Shown piece by piece: positions 32,862 through 43,159 of a stretch of DNA of 64,000 bases. Origin of the DNA: Pararge aegeria (Eukaryota; Arthropoda; Insecta; Lepidoptera; Nymphalidae). The position numbers and the translations under genes were made by a program. Every line of letters starts with the position of its first letter. Positions within the stretch are counted from its first letter, which is position 1. Below the pieces are notes generated by a model, which did no database searches, had not been told where the DNA came from, and saw nothing but the letters and a program-made list of their open reading frames with translations. Location: positions 10,604,501 to 10,668,500 of the forward strand of contig NC_053190.1 in the NCBI RefSeq assembly GCF_905163445.1. Reading direction: 5' to 3'.

Positions 32862-33036
32862 CTAGCGGAATTCACACAGACCTCTGACATAAACGTTACT
32901 TCCTTTAGAAAAAATCTGAGTTTCTCCCTAGTCGCGCCTAAAGAAGTTTTACTTCAAAAAAGTTTATAAGGTTATTGAAAAGGAAATTTACTTCTTATGT
33001 CTATCGATTTAGTATATATTATATCCGATTTTGCAG
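32862..33036 (+). repeat. Repeat N copy 2, inserted between long direct repeats
   Basis: Starts 'actagcggaattcacacagac' in part and ends 'atatccgattttgcag'. The sequence 'aagtattcagatactttttcc' in part (from 32819) before it recurs after it as 'aagtatttagatactttttcc' (from 33041), each followed by a T run. This suggests an insertion with a target duplication of about 35 bp or more. Confidence 0.75.
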
Positions 33037-33075
33037 ATCGAAGTATTTAGATACTTTTTCCTTTTTTTTTTTTAA

Positions 33076-33325
33076 GTATTATTATTACTAGGGACTCAAT
33101 AGGAAGAACAGAAAGCCTGTTTTATCTCTTACCCTGTTAGCAACGAGAAAGCACAAATCAAGACATTGATAACGCCTCTTCTTTGAAAAGAAAGTCAATA
33201 AAGTTTTCCATTATCTCTACAAAAGTTAACTCATAGCCACAATTTCCATAGAAAACCTCTTCAAATAAGATACTCGGAGACGTTCAGGCTTAGTATTTGC
33301 TGATGCCTGTGGTACTACAGGAACA
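33076..33325. other. No recognised feature
   Basis: Unassigned. Confidence 0.4.
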
Positions 33326-33328
33326 CAA

Positions 33329-33420
33329 AGAATGGCTTTTCATATTAAATTGGATCCCGCGGTTCATTGATTTTCAATTTGTATGGGGCGTGCAGTGAGC
33401 GGGACGGGACAACCACGCTT
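33329..33420 (+). repeat. Core-3 conserved repeat, copy 3 (best copy)
   Basis: 'ggcttttcatattaaattgg', 'atcccgcggttcattg', 'attttcaatttgtatgggg' and a GC-rich right side 'gtgagcgggacgggac'. Matches 976-1035 in reverse over about 48 bp. Confidence 0.6.
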
Positions 33421-33620
33421 TAAATAGGCAAATAAATCTCTGTCGGGGCTAAAATGCTGCGAAACAAACCACGTTGCCAAACTGTTACGCCGGCAAACAT
33501 ATTGCATGATTTTAAATAATATTACTTAATTTGTTAACTGCTAGTCGTCGGGCTAGTAAATGAGGTTGTAATGCTGTTCTAATTCATTAAAGTGGACTTA
33601 GGTAACATGTTGGAACTCTC
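33421..33620. other. No recognised feature
   Basis: Unassigned. Confidence 0.4.
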
Positions 33621-33624
33621 CATC

Positions 33625-33815
33625 AAAAGCCTATAACATTCCACTGCTGGACCAAAGGGCTCTCCCAACGGGAGGGTTTGCCCAGTATCATCAAGTTGGG
33701 CACGGGTACGGGCACGTTTTTGTGATCGCAGTAAATGGCAAAAGTAGCCCAGAAGATGCAATCCGGGAGAAGAGGAGTGGTGACAACTGTATTATGATCT
33801 GCCGTCACCAGGATC
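33625..33815 (-). repeat. Repeat J copy 4
   Basis: The tail side reads 'ataacattccactgctggacc' in part and 'gggctctcccaacggg'; the head side 'gtggtgacaactgtattatg' and 'ctgccgtcacca' is the reversed J start. Overlapping minus frames 33579-33826 are readings of this repeat. Confidence 0.78.
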
Positions 33816-33827
33816 AAGCCAGTCAAT

Positions 33828-33965
33828 AATTATCAGAGTGCCTAGTGTAAATTTTTCCACCTATACGATCGCGTGGTAGTTAACAAAGATTTTTATGGAA
33901 TCGGAAGGGCGCCATCTAGTTAAAATATTGGAAAACAGTATCAATAGAAAATCTCATACTAGGAA
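33828..33965 (+). repeat. Repeat R copy 2
   Basis: 'tatcagagtgcctagtg', 'tttttccacc', then 'ggaatcgg', 'gcgccatctagtt' and 'atactgttttcc' in reverse. The second half is inverted compared with 14925-15110, as if one copy suffered an internal inversion. Confidence 0.5.
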
Positions 33966-35925
33966 CTCAGGTGGGTACGAAGTAAAGCGCATCTGTTTCA
34001 ATTTTATATAAACGCGCGTAACCCTATTGTTTCCTATACCCATGTTCAAGGTTCACATAACTATTCATATATACTACACGTACTTATGTGCCTTTAATAA
34101 AGATCTGTAGTCCGATCATAGGTAACTAAAAAACCAAATAAATTTGGGGATTCTTCAATACAAATAAATACTATTCAATTGTTTCCAGTTTACAAAAAAT
34201 AAAATATGTAGTAGATAATAGACTGTGTAGAGTAGCCATCGTGTGAGATGCTCGCTCACACGGCGCGGCGGCTTGTTTCTGAGCATACTTATACAAATGA
34301 TTTAAACAATATTAATAAAATACAAATATCTAAGTTAAAATAGCCAACTGACAACTACTCACACCTTTTGCAAAATATTGCTTTTAACAAAGCAATGCGG
34401 TTTAACGCGCTTAAGTTACCCATTGACTTTTGACTTAACAGTAATTATTGGATAATGACTGAAATCATCGACTTCAGTCGATGATTTCGAGGAAACGTAA
34501 AGGCCAAATTGCTAAATGTTCCTTATTTCCTCTGAATCTTAGGTCCCACTGCAGCTCATTTGCCTCTTCGCTCCTAAGAGAAAGGGTTTCAGAAAAAAGT
34601 CTCACAACTATACCCCCTAATGGGTTAACTAATGAGTGATAATAACCAAGATCAACAGCGCCCCAACGTTGTTACTATTACAACTGGGCCACACCAACTC
34701 CTTACAATATAAAATTTGAATTTTGTATGAAGACAAAGCGCTTCAAGACGGCACCGTAAGCAGTATTGTCTTTGCTTGATATTATTTACTGAAAGCAATA
34801 CAATGGCTGTGAATAGCTGATGCTTCGGGTTTGATAATATTGCTACAATTAATACGTACTAACTGCAGAACTTCATTGTCAGGTATTGTTTGCGAAAATA
34901 TTATAATCTTGAGATATCAAGAGGAGTAAGCCCTACCAGGCCAATGCTTAGTTATTAAAGGATTTACTTGCTCACAAGCGTAGTTTTAAGCACCAAAACA
35001 CTATAAAGTCAGTCATTCTAAGGTTGCTTACAAGTTGGCACTTTGCAGAATGTGTGCATTGCATGTGTTGCGTAGTTTTGCACTGCATAGATGCAATGGT
35101 TTTCAACTTACCATCTGGTGGACAATCTGCAAAACCCCCTAATCCTGATATGACTGATTAGACCCAATAGGTTACCATTTCGAAAAATATTGCTTTACAA
35201 TTCATTAATTAATATTCATATTGCTTTGCGATTCAAATACCTATCACAAATTAGAGATATCTTTCACTTGAGTAACAAACAAATACCTCTCGTAACAGAA
35301 ATATCATAAATATTAAAATTTCACAAAATATGGCATTCTCTTTTGAAGAAATTATAAAAGGAAATACTTTTCGATTTACCAATGCGATACTAAATCAAGT
35401 GTATTTTCGTTCTTTGAGATGAAAAAAGAAAAATGTTATCTTTTGAACACGAACACAACATAAAAATGTTTTAACTAGACCAAAAAGTGTTTAGAGTAGG
35501 TATTTTTAAATAGTCAAAATATGTGAACGTTTATAACAATTAACGATACACCAATGTCAATGCTTTAAGCTTGAGTACAGTTTATTTATCGTTAATTCTC
35601 GTTAACTTGCAAAGAGGAGACGGGTGTAGGAGACGAGTAGAGAAGAGATGTAAACAACAAATCATCGTCATCTACATTTCAAGCTTTCAGGTATCTCAGG
35701 CTATTTCCGATGGCTTGATGTCAGAGTTGTTCAGCAAATCATAGAGCCTCTTAATTACTTACTCGCATATGACAATTCGGGTCACAAACGTGTTTGCGAC
35801 TTTTTCATCCATGCCAAAACCTTAAGTCTATACATAATAAAATAAATTTGGAAATAACACAAATGTAAAATTTACAGAGCTAAACTAAGAAGCTTACCAC
35901 AAAGTCGGGCAGCGTCCATGGTAAC
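33966..35925. other. Long stretch, mostly unassigned
   Basis: About 2 kb. Contains a perfect hairpin at 34461-34488 (arms 'gaaatcatcgac'/'gtcgatgatttc', 4-base loop) and a short repeat word at 35100-35132. No coding frame of note. Confidence 0.45.
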
Positions 35926-35931
35926 GCTACT

Positions 35932-36134
35932 CAGTGGCGTGCATAGAGGCTATGCACAGGGTATGCATATTCTATAAAATGAAGAAAGTCTCCAGTAAGA
36001 GTTATAAATAATTAAGGGTAGCCTTTTATAACTCTTACAATGCCTATCCTTAAGTTATCTATTACTCGTACTGGAGATTTTCTTCATTTTATATCATCTG
36101 CATACCCTGTGCATACCCTCTATGCACGCCACTG
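35932..36134. mobile_element. Palindromic hAT-like MITE (203 bp)
   Basis: Both ends read 'cagtggcgtgcatagagg' inward, and the complementarity continues for about 95 bp per arm ('tatgcacagggtatgca', 'aaaatgaagaaa', 'tctccagta'), so the element is almost one full fold-back. CAGTGGCG ends fit hAT. The target duplication is poor ('aacgctac' against 'aacgccag'). The ends are shared with the MITEs at 21300 and 59470, but the inside is different. Confidence 0.85.
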
Positions 36135-36220
36135 AACGCCAGATACGCCCTCTGTACAAACGCCAGAAATAAAGTACGGTCCTGCTACTATAGTGTTAGT
36201 GTATATTTATATATGCCTAT

Positions 36221-36488
36221 AAATAAATAAATAAATAATAATATTCTACAACAATACTCACATCGCCATCTAGTCCCAAAGTATACGTAGCTTGTGTTCT
36301 GGGTACTAAGATAACTGATTAATAATTTTATGAATAATATACCTACATAATACTTATAACATATATGAACACCCAGACACTGAAAAACATTCATGTTTAT
36401 CACACAAACATTTTCCAGTTGTGGGAATCGAACCCACCCACTGGACTCAGAAAGCAGGATCGCTGCCCACTGCGCCAATCGGCCGTCA
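36221..36488 (-). repeat. SINE-A copy 7, near full length
   Basis: Tail 'aaataaataaataataat' and 'tacaacaatactcac', then 'cgccatctagtcccaaag', 'cacccagacactgaaaaac', 'gggaatcgaacccac' and head 'cactgcgccaatcggccgtc'. The 96-codon minus frame is a reading of this element. Confidence 0.92.
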
Positions 36489-36870
36489 TTGTAAATGATG
36501 ATGATGATCAGTGAAGAAGGCTCTGTATTTCTGCCACCAAAGACAGAAACAACACAACATTATTAATTTGCTTATTCTACTACGCAGACTCTGTAGATTT
36601 GAGCAATCTACGCTCGTTGTGTGAACATATACCGTATGTTTATGGCAGAGTGTGATAAATGGCATAATATATCACGATGTATTAACGCACCGTTACTAAG
36701 TTCAGGTAAGATTAAGTTTGTACACAAGTACAATGTATATTCAGCTTGATTTATACGGTGCACTGCGATAATTCTACCAACACGATTCATGTAATTCTAT
36801 CAAGGTAAGTAATCATGTTTGTCATTCGGTCATTACTGGCAATGGGTATCAAAGTCAAAGAACCAATGGT
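36489..36870. other. No recognised feature
   Basis: 'gatgatgatgatca' at 36498 is a short GAT run. Otherwise unassigned. Confidence 0.4.
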
Positions 36871-36879
36871 CATTGGAGT

Positions 36880-37040
36880 ACCAAGGTATTGGAATGGCAA
36901 CCACGCAAATGCAAACGAAGCGTTAGTAGACCCTCGTATAGGTGGAAACGCGACATCAATGGCCTTATTAAACGTGGTATAACGTCGAGTTGGAAACGCG
37001 ACATCAATGGACTTATTAAACGTGGTATAACGTCGGAATA
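36880..37040 (+). mobile_element. RTE-type LINE C-terminal scrap with a 48-bp tandem duplication
   Basis: From about 36892 the plus strand reads 'WQPRKCKRSVSRPSYRWKRDIN'-like codons, in which the KRSV.RP..RW..DI order recalls the basic C-terminal motif (KR..GRP..RW.DDI) of RTE-clade LINEs. The last part is duplicated in frame: 'tggaaacgcgacatcaatgg' at 36943 and 36991, 48 bp apart. No other LINE domain is present. Confidence 0.6.
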
Positions 37041-37760
37041 GTTATACAGTGTTTTGACACACTTCAACTGACAGCACCTTTCATAGTTTGATTACGAAAT
37101 ACTACGGTAATTAATAAGGAACTATGGGAGTAACAGGACCACGCTGGACATAAGCTACAATTTCTACAAGCTAGATGATCTACATGATGATGATGATTAT
37201 TGAATCGGTTGGTATTTCGATATAAATACGGGTGCTTTTACATAAATTTTAATCTTTGGTGGGACTTAGGCGGCACAAAGATAGCTCCTGGTGTCATACA
37301 GTGTTGTGTAGAAATCGAATACCACCTATCTAACCACTAACTCCACTAATCACAAAGTATGTAATACTAGTATTTCTGCTAAATTTGACAAGGAGATAAA
37401 TTGCATCCTTATGGACATTCGATACTTATTAGCCCGGAAAACAACCAAACAAATATGAAAGCCACATAAAACAGCTAGTATGGTCATGATAAATCCAATA
37501 TTAAAAATGTGACTGACAAAGCTAAGTAAAGAAAAAGATAATCAAATTAAAAAGTTTATTCTGACGGTTCCAAAAGGTCAATCCATTGTTATATTGGAAT
37601 TTCTTGAACATAGACTTCACGTTGTAAATATTGATAGATGGCGTTACTCTTTTAATAAAAGATATATATCATATAAAAGGAATACTTTGAAACATTACTG
37701 TTGCTTACTCAATGATATGGCTGGAATAGTAAAACAAAAAACGAGAGCCTCTCGGCTAGT
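37041..37760. other. No recognised feature
   Basis: The 91-codon frame at 37594-37869 runs into the core-1 repeat and is not a gene that I recognise. Confidence 0.4.
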
Positions 37761-37764
37761 AATA

Positions 37765-37840
37765 ACCTACTATGGCAGTTATTATAGGCATCTAATTGCC
37801 TTGCAGTTCATGCTTCCAGTATTAAGTAATAATGAAGACT
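37765..37840 (-). repeat. Core-1 conserved repeat, copy 3
   Basis: The reverse complement reads 'gaagcatgaactgcaagg', 'caattagatgcctataat' and 'aactgccatagtag', matching 12690-12760. Confidence 0.65.
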
Positions 37841-38200
37841 CCGGAACGAGGAAGTTAATGAGAGAATGACTGAGAAATGGAATAGTTGTTTTTAATTAAA
37901 TTTTAAATAATGAATTGCTGGCTTTGTCTAAGGCATTACTAATCTCAAAGTATTAAATATAATCTTAACAAAATAAAGCCCTGTAACATAGCTTAATGTT
38001 AATATTTATTATAAGATATAATTTAGCTCATCCATATATACCTATTTATAATAAAACTGTAACCAAGAGATTTCTGTATATTTAATATATTTTAAAATAA
38101 ATTACCAGGGGATGCTTTATAATCGACACTGAGTCCAAAACAGATTTTTATTTAATTTTTGTCTGTCTGTCTGTCTGTCTATCTATCTGTACGGGCAACA
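37841..38200. other. AT-rich DNA ending in a TCTG run
   Basis: No feature apart from 'gtctgtctgtctgtctgtct' at about 38161-38180, a tetranucleotide microsatellite at the start of repeat K. Confidence 0.6.
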
Positions 38201-38204
38201 CGCG

Positions 38205-38520
38205 AAAACTACTGAACGGATTTAAATAAAATTAGGCATATAGGTAGCTGATATATTGGGTCAACATATAGCGTACCTTTTATCCCGTTAAACAATAAGT
38301 TTCCTCCGGGAAACGGGATGAAAAATTTATCAATTTTTCTTCATTACCGATTTTAATAATTCCTTTTTATTTGAAAGTGTGTAGGTACTATAAAACATTT
38401 AGTGTCTAATTTTAATGAAGATCTGATAAATGTTGTCGGAGATGAAGGATATAACTCTTCACAAATAACAGCAAGAAGCAAGGCATATGCGACAACAATG
38501 CTTGCATACCATACTACTTA
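38205..38520 (+). repeat. Repeat K copy 2
   Basis: Inverted counterpart of 8070-8360: 'aaactactgaacgg', 'cctttatcccg'-type words, 'aataagtttcctccggg', 'aatgaagatctgat', 'gtcggagatgaagg' and 'agcaaggcatatgc'. Confidence 0.8.
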
Positions 38521-38547
38521 ATATTATAAATGCGAAGGTTTGTGAGG

Positions 38548-38582
38548 ATGGATGCATGGATGGATGTATGTATGTATGTATC
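38548..38582. repeat. GGAT/GTAT tetranucleotide microsatellite
   Basis: 'ggatggatgcatggatgg' followed by 'atgtatgtatgtatgtat'. It follows the 'ttataaatgcgaaggtttg' word that commonly closes CTAGC-end repeats. Confidence 0.85.
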
Positions 38583-38622
38583 AATTAAAATAATGTCAAC
38601 TTTCTAACTTTTTTTTTTTTTT

Positions 38623-38820
38623 TAAATAAGTAAATAAATATACTAAGACAAATGAATGTTTTTCAGTGTCTGGGTGTTTATCTATATATTATAAGTATAT
38701 GTATATTATTCATAAAAAATATTCATCAGTTATCTAAGTACCCATAACACAAGCTACGCTTACTTTGGGACTAGATGGCGATGTGTGTATTGTCGTAGTA
38801 TATTTATTTATTTATTTTAT
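38623..38820 (+). repeat. SINE-A copy 8, rearranged
   Basis: The plus-strand part from 38651 ('aatgaatgtttttcagtg') to the TTTA tail is a 5'-truncated SINE-A. Immediately before it, 38623-38650 ('taaataaatatactaagaca') is the SINE-A 3' tail in the opposite orientation. The copy therefore has 3' tails at both ends and no tRNA head. Confidence 0.82.
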
Positions 38821-39760
38821 AGCTAGCCACGATTATTATGATGTTAGTTACATCAGATCTATTCTAGCTCCTTGATTGACTCATACGCAGACGAAGTCGT
38901 CCGTTAGTTTAAGATACAAATGAATAGGTCTCTTGAAGTGATTTCCAAACATATGTGGATAGTTTTAATAGAAAACTATGGTTGTTATGTACTTTTAACG
39001 TGCACGTACCCAGTCATTGGTCCGCTGCCAGATGTATTGGAAACCTTACAGGATGTCTCGCAAATAGTACGCCAATTGCATACTAATGTGTGCGCAACTT
39101 AACCGGAAACAAACTCACGTATTCGTATTCGTTTAACAGCTGGTTTTCCATCAATTTGTGAATAAGGTACTCTAAAGTATTCCAAAGAGTAATATTTTAT
39201 TTTATTATCCTCTATAAAACTACTCTATGAATTTTATTTGACTGTCGTCACCTTTTTTTAATTAAAAATACCGATGGTCTTTTATTTAGTTTGCTTCGTG
39301 TCATATTTCAAATACTAAAAAGATTTTAGAGGATTCCTTAAATTGACTTAGTCAGAGTTAATGTGTAACGTAATTGCATGGATTATGTTAAATTTACGCT
39401 GTTTATCTCATTACTCATTACAGTCAAAGTAAACTATACACGTATTAGAGACAGGAGTCACTTGATTTTACTTTTGCATCTGATGTTAAGGCTGCATCTG
39501 ATTTCTTTCAATGATTAACTTCAAAACTATTAGCGTATCGGTTGTTAAAGCGATAGAGAGGCAGTTAATAATGTATCTCTAAAGCCTCTGAAGCATTATT
39601 TCGGTTTTCATTTACACGTTGTATATCTACTTAACATCATTAAAGAACCTAGCCGCCGAGCAATCATTTTAGAGCTTATTGTAAGTACGAACTATTCATT
39701 TTTCATAAGTAGGGCCTGACGCAACCAAGTTTGAATCAATTATTCTACCATATCGAAGGC
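38821..39760. other. No recognised feature
   Basis: Unassigned DNA; the 60-codon frame at 38920-39102 shows no motif. Confidence 0.4.
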
Positions 39761-39764
39761 CTGT

Positions 39765-39824
39765 CCTTAATGTCCAACGGTCGTGAACATAGCTAGGATG
39801 GTTGACGACCGTTGGACATTAAGG
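39765..39824. repeat. Perfect 20-bp inverted repeat (hairpin)
   Basis: Arms 39765-39784 and 39805-39824 are exact reverse complements ('ccttaatgtccaacgg' pairs with 'ccgttggacattaagg') with a 20-base loop. The right arm belongs to the LINE coding sequence that follows. Confidence 0.95.
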
Positions 39825-40000
39825 CTGACGTCATGGCCAGGTCCTGCAGGCCATAGAAAGGTAGGCAGACCGTATGCAAGATGGTATGACGATATCGTTA
39901 AAGTTGCCGGCATAAACTGGATGCAAATAGCCAAGGATTGAGACCGGTGGTCATCTCTGGAGGAGGCCTTTACCCTCGCATGAGAGGGGTTCCTGCTAGA
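39790..40000 (+). mobile_element. RTE-type LINE C-terminal relic
   Basis: Plus-strand codons give 'DDRWTLRLTSWPGPAGHR', 'KVGRPYARWYDDIVKVAG' and 'NWMQIAKD', then a stop, then 'DRWSSLEEAFT'. The GRP.ARW.DDI.KVAG..W...A.DR..W..LEEAFT order is the C-terminal tail of RTE-like and related LINEs. An in-frame stop (39939-39941) shows decay. The reverse strand frame at 39767-40039 is a shadow. Confidence 0.78.
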
Positions 40001-40790
40001 AGTTTTATAACACCAGATAACAATTATTAATTGAATCACTTGTTTTTTTTTTTTTTTATTCTGTTTATTTTGTATTGTTGATGTTATCAGTATGTTGTAA
40101 GCAAGAATTAAAAGGCTTTTTTATTTTTATTTTTTTACTTATTTTATTTATTATTGAAGGCCTGCAACTTCAGTTTTGCTAAAACAGTTTTCAGTTATTT
40201 GTCATTTCATGTATTTTGATTGCAATTAAAGAAATATCTTATCAAAATAATTGTATTGTCGTAAGAATGTTACATGCGAGTTAAATAGTCTAAGTTCCAA
40301 CAAGTAAAATTATACAAGAAGTATGTCGTGTGTGCTCAGTGTTAATAATTTAAATAATACATAAGCATTTATATTCCACGCTTCGTTAACACAATATCTT
40401 TCATGGAGTTTTATGAGCAATTTATGAGTCAGACTAGGTAATTAAAACATCTCATCATACTCTTTGTCCGAATAAAATAATAAACCTTATTCATATTACT
40501 TATTATCTTAACAAAACGTTCACGTAACTAATGTATTTATTTAAATAGCTTTGTAATAAATATTAAATTATAAATAACAATAATCATTTAAAGAATAAGA
40601 ACGCATTAAAAATCTTTTTTTAGATTTTTTGTTTTATTTGATGCCAATATAAATACTTGACTACTGAGTTACGGATTGAGTAAACTAACTAATGGCCCTA
40701 ATAAACAAGGTCTCCGTGTTTCCCAAAGCTACTTTTAAAATATTAATGCTTGAAAAATCTGCCTTCACGAAACCATGCCACGTCACATCG
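40001..40790. other. No recognised feature
   Basis: T-rich at 40044-40060 and 40115-40145; otherwise AT-rich and unassigned. Confidence 0.45.
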
Positions 40791-40795
40791 AAACT

Positions 40796-40970
40796 TCCGC
40801 ACGGTGAATTTTTATGAGTGTCGCCTCTAGACGACACACGGGGGAGTCAGTGGCTTTTGAAACGACTGCTAGTCAAAGAGAAATGGAGATTTCGCCGTTA
40901 CAAATGTGGGAGCAGTGGAAGCGTCCGTATTTCTTCGCGGATTACTTTTCCGGCGGCGTACTGGTAACGC
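40796..40970 (+). repeat. Core-2 conserved repeat, copy 2
   Basis: Aligns to the reverse complement of 19285-19462 over about 165 bp, roughly 75 percent identical by eye. GC content is visibly above the surroundings. A 69-codon frame (40814-41023) spans it, but the sister copy has stops and a one-base indel. Confidence 0.7.
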
Positions 40971-41235
40971 GTGAGCCGAAATTCTTATTGCATGCGAATC
41001 CCACAGTTTCGCGACTGTTATAAATTCCGGACATTATGTTTCCTTACGTCCATTATTCCGGAATAACATTCAACGTTATTCTTGTAGTCTAATGGGAATG
41101 TAGTCGTTGAAAGTCCCATACCGCGTAAATTATACCTTTAAATATAATTGATTTTTCGCTATACAACTTATTCGTTTTATTTTTAAATAGATTTTTAATC
41201 ATCTTGCAATAAATTACGCAAATAGTTACGCTCGA
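40971..41235. other. No recognised feature
   Basis: Includes 'ttccggacattatg' and 'ccattattccggaataacatt' in part, a small palindromic word; unassigned. Confidence 0.4.
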
Positions 41236-41237
41236 GG

Positions 41238-41515
41238 TTTTTTTTATTCCATTACAAGATAGCCCTTGACTGCAAGCACTGCCCCATGTGGTAAGAGATG
41301 TTACAGTCTAAGTAGCGGGCTAACCTGTTGGGGAGTATGGTAGTTATACTCCTAAACGGTTTCTATGCTACATCGCATCGGAACTTTAAATCACTTAGCG
41401 GCATGTCTTTTTCCCAGACCAGACCAGGGAGAATTCAAAAATAATTGCCCCTGTCAGGAATCGAAACCGGACCAAACTTATTAAATTCACAGCAATTACC
41501 GTTGCGCCAGGGAAA
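41238..41515 (-). repeat. SINE-C copy 4, near full length
   Basis: T run, then 'gtggtaagagatgttacagtc' in part, 'gcgggctaacctg', 'cacttagcggca', 'gaatcgaaaccgg' (B box reversed) and the head 'caattaccgttgcgcc'. The head confirms a tRNA-derived origin for the family. Confidence 0.82.
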
Positions 41516-41925
41516 CTACGCGTTATTTAAAAATTTTACGTGTAATAATTCATAGGTGAAGCGAATTGAAAACTAAAACACAAGAATGCTTGAGCTAAAG
41601 ATCAATCCAAATCAGAGAATACATATTAGCTCCGAAATACCTGTAGATCCAGTGAAAGAACTAAGCATATAGGGGAAAAACATGAGTAATTGCGCACTAG
41701 ACCTTAGCACATTTGGTAATATAGTCTAATCTGAATGTGATTTGGAAGCAGTGCATCCATATCTTCAAGAAGATTCAAGACGGATAACGTAATATCCGAA
41801 ATGAATCTTCTTCTCTCTATTTGTTCTTCTACCACCTTTGTGATATTCAGATTTTAATAATTGTAATAAAATAGTTATAATATGTGAGATCTGTGTAACG
41901 CTCTAGCACAATTTAATTTTATCCG
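41516..41925. other. No recognised feature
   Basis: Contains a local duplication 'gaagattcaagacggataac'/'gaatcttcttctc' region near 41768-41815, of no known class. Confidence 0.35.
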
Positions 41926-41926
41926 T

Positions 41927-42384
41927 AACTAGCTTTTGCCCGCGGATTCGCTCACATTAAATTTAGTTTTTGGTAAATTTTAACTACAAAGTTTTAAGGA
42001 AATGTCTTGCTGCTAATAGAAAAATATGAACGATAATTACTTAAAAAAAACAGAAATTTTCATATACATTTCCTTCCCCTTTTTGATGCCTTTGGAGTTG
42101 GAATTTTTAAAATTTGTAAAACACGTATTTCTTTATTTTGAACCAAAAACCTAAAATCAAAGTTTCATGGAATTAATTTAAAAATACATTTTTAAATGAA
42201 GGATTTATACAAACTTTAATCCTCCATTTAACCCTCTTAGGGTTGGAATTTTTTAAAATCCTTTCTTAGCGGATGCCTACATTGTAACGATTCAATTAAA
42301 TTCCAGTCCGATCCGTCGATTGGTTAGAGCTGTGCGTTGATAGATCAGTCAGTCAGTCAGCATTGCCTTTTATATATATAGATT
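41927..42384 (-). repeat. CTAGC-end repeat (probably RTE-like), long copy
   Basis: Starts 'taactagcttttgcccgcgg', contains 'agggttggaatttttt' and 'tccagtccgatccgtcg', and ends 'cagtcagtcagtcagc..ttttatatatatagatt'. Both end words are typical of the family. At 42385 'agcttttgccctcgtacg' begins a second, truncated copy in tandem. Confidence 0.7.
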
Positions 42385-42740
42385 AGCTTTTGCCCTCGTA
42401 CGTAAAAAATCTAAGCGTGAATTCTTTCAATAAAAGGAACCCACGTCTTTCTGCAGCCCTTTAGTAATAACTATCACTGATAAAAGTTTTGTCGCTCGAT
42501 TACTTTCCATCCATTGCTTTAATATGTAACTATGGTAGTAAGCTCACTGGTTGAATGTATGTATTTCGCGCACCTCAATACTCGAACTATAATATAACAT
42601 AATTAATACGATTATAAGAAATAGACCAACTTTGATGTTCGTCCTCCGTCGAAGATCTTCTCTAATTTAAATGGAGCATTCAAATAAAGACTAATCTAAA
42701 TCCGTTTACATTCAAGAGTGACGTCCTCGAGATGAGACGT
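42385..42740. other. Truncated second CTAGC-type end, then unassigned DNA
   Basis: The first about 120 bp ('agcttttgccctcg' ... 'ctttctgcagccctttag') look like a degraded sibling of the preceding repeat. The rest is unassigned. Confidence 0.4.
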
Positions 42741-42744
42741 AAAA

Positions 42745-42830
42745 GCATGGTTTGATATAATAATTAACATAGTAATTATAGGCGTCTAATTGCTTCGCAG
42801 TTCATGCTTTGATAGTGTCAAGCCGCCGCG
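42745..42830 (-). repeat. Core-1 conserved repeat, copy 4
   Basis: The reverse complement reads 'caaagcatgaactgcgaagc', 'aattagacgcctataatta' and 'ctatgttaattat', a very close match to 12690-12745. Confidence 0.7.
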
Positions 42831-43155
42831 CCGTGACGAAGCTCAGAGACGGATACGGCAAATGACAGAATGGTAATTGAGCCTGCGATGTGTTATACAC
42901 TTAGCTATAGGGAGCCGGGGGCAGAAAATTTGAAATCTTTAATTCGACTCTCATGCCGCAGTTTCAATCAACCTACAATAGATTGATTAGGTAAACGCCA
43001 TACTTGGCAGTTTTTTAATAACCCGTACTCGGCTGAATAGCTCGGTTTTAATTCCTAGCTATTCGGCAGCTAAACATCTGTCAGATATAATGGTACTGGA
43101 AAGTATACATAGTTACCATTTTCCCTATTTAATTAATGTAGGTAATAGAAACAAG
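42831..43155. other. No recognised feature
   Basis: 'ctattcggcagctaa' with 'cggctgaatagct' nearby makes a weak inverted word at 43032-43070. Nothing else. Confidence 0.4.
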
Positions 43156-43159
43156 TATT

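Noticed and set aside
36788..36812. Splice donor-like 'caaggtaagtaatc'
   Set aside because: No coding exon leads into it and no acceptor partner was found.
40814..41023. 69-codon frame in the core-2 repeat as a gene
   Set aside because: The sister copy at 19285-19462 has stops and a one-base indel, and no family is recognised.
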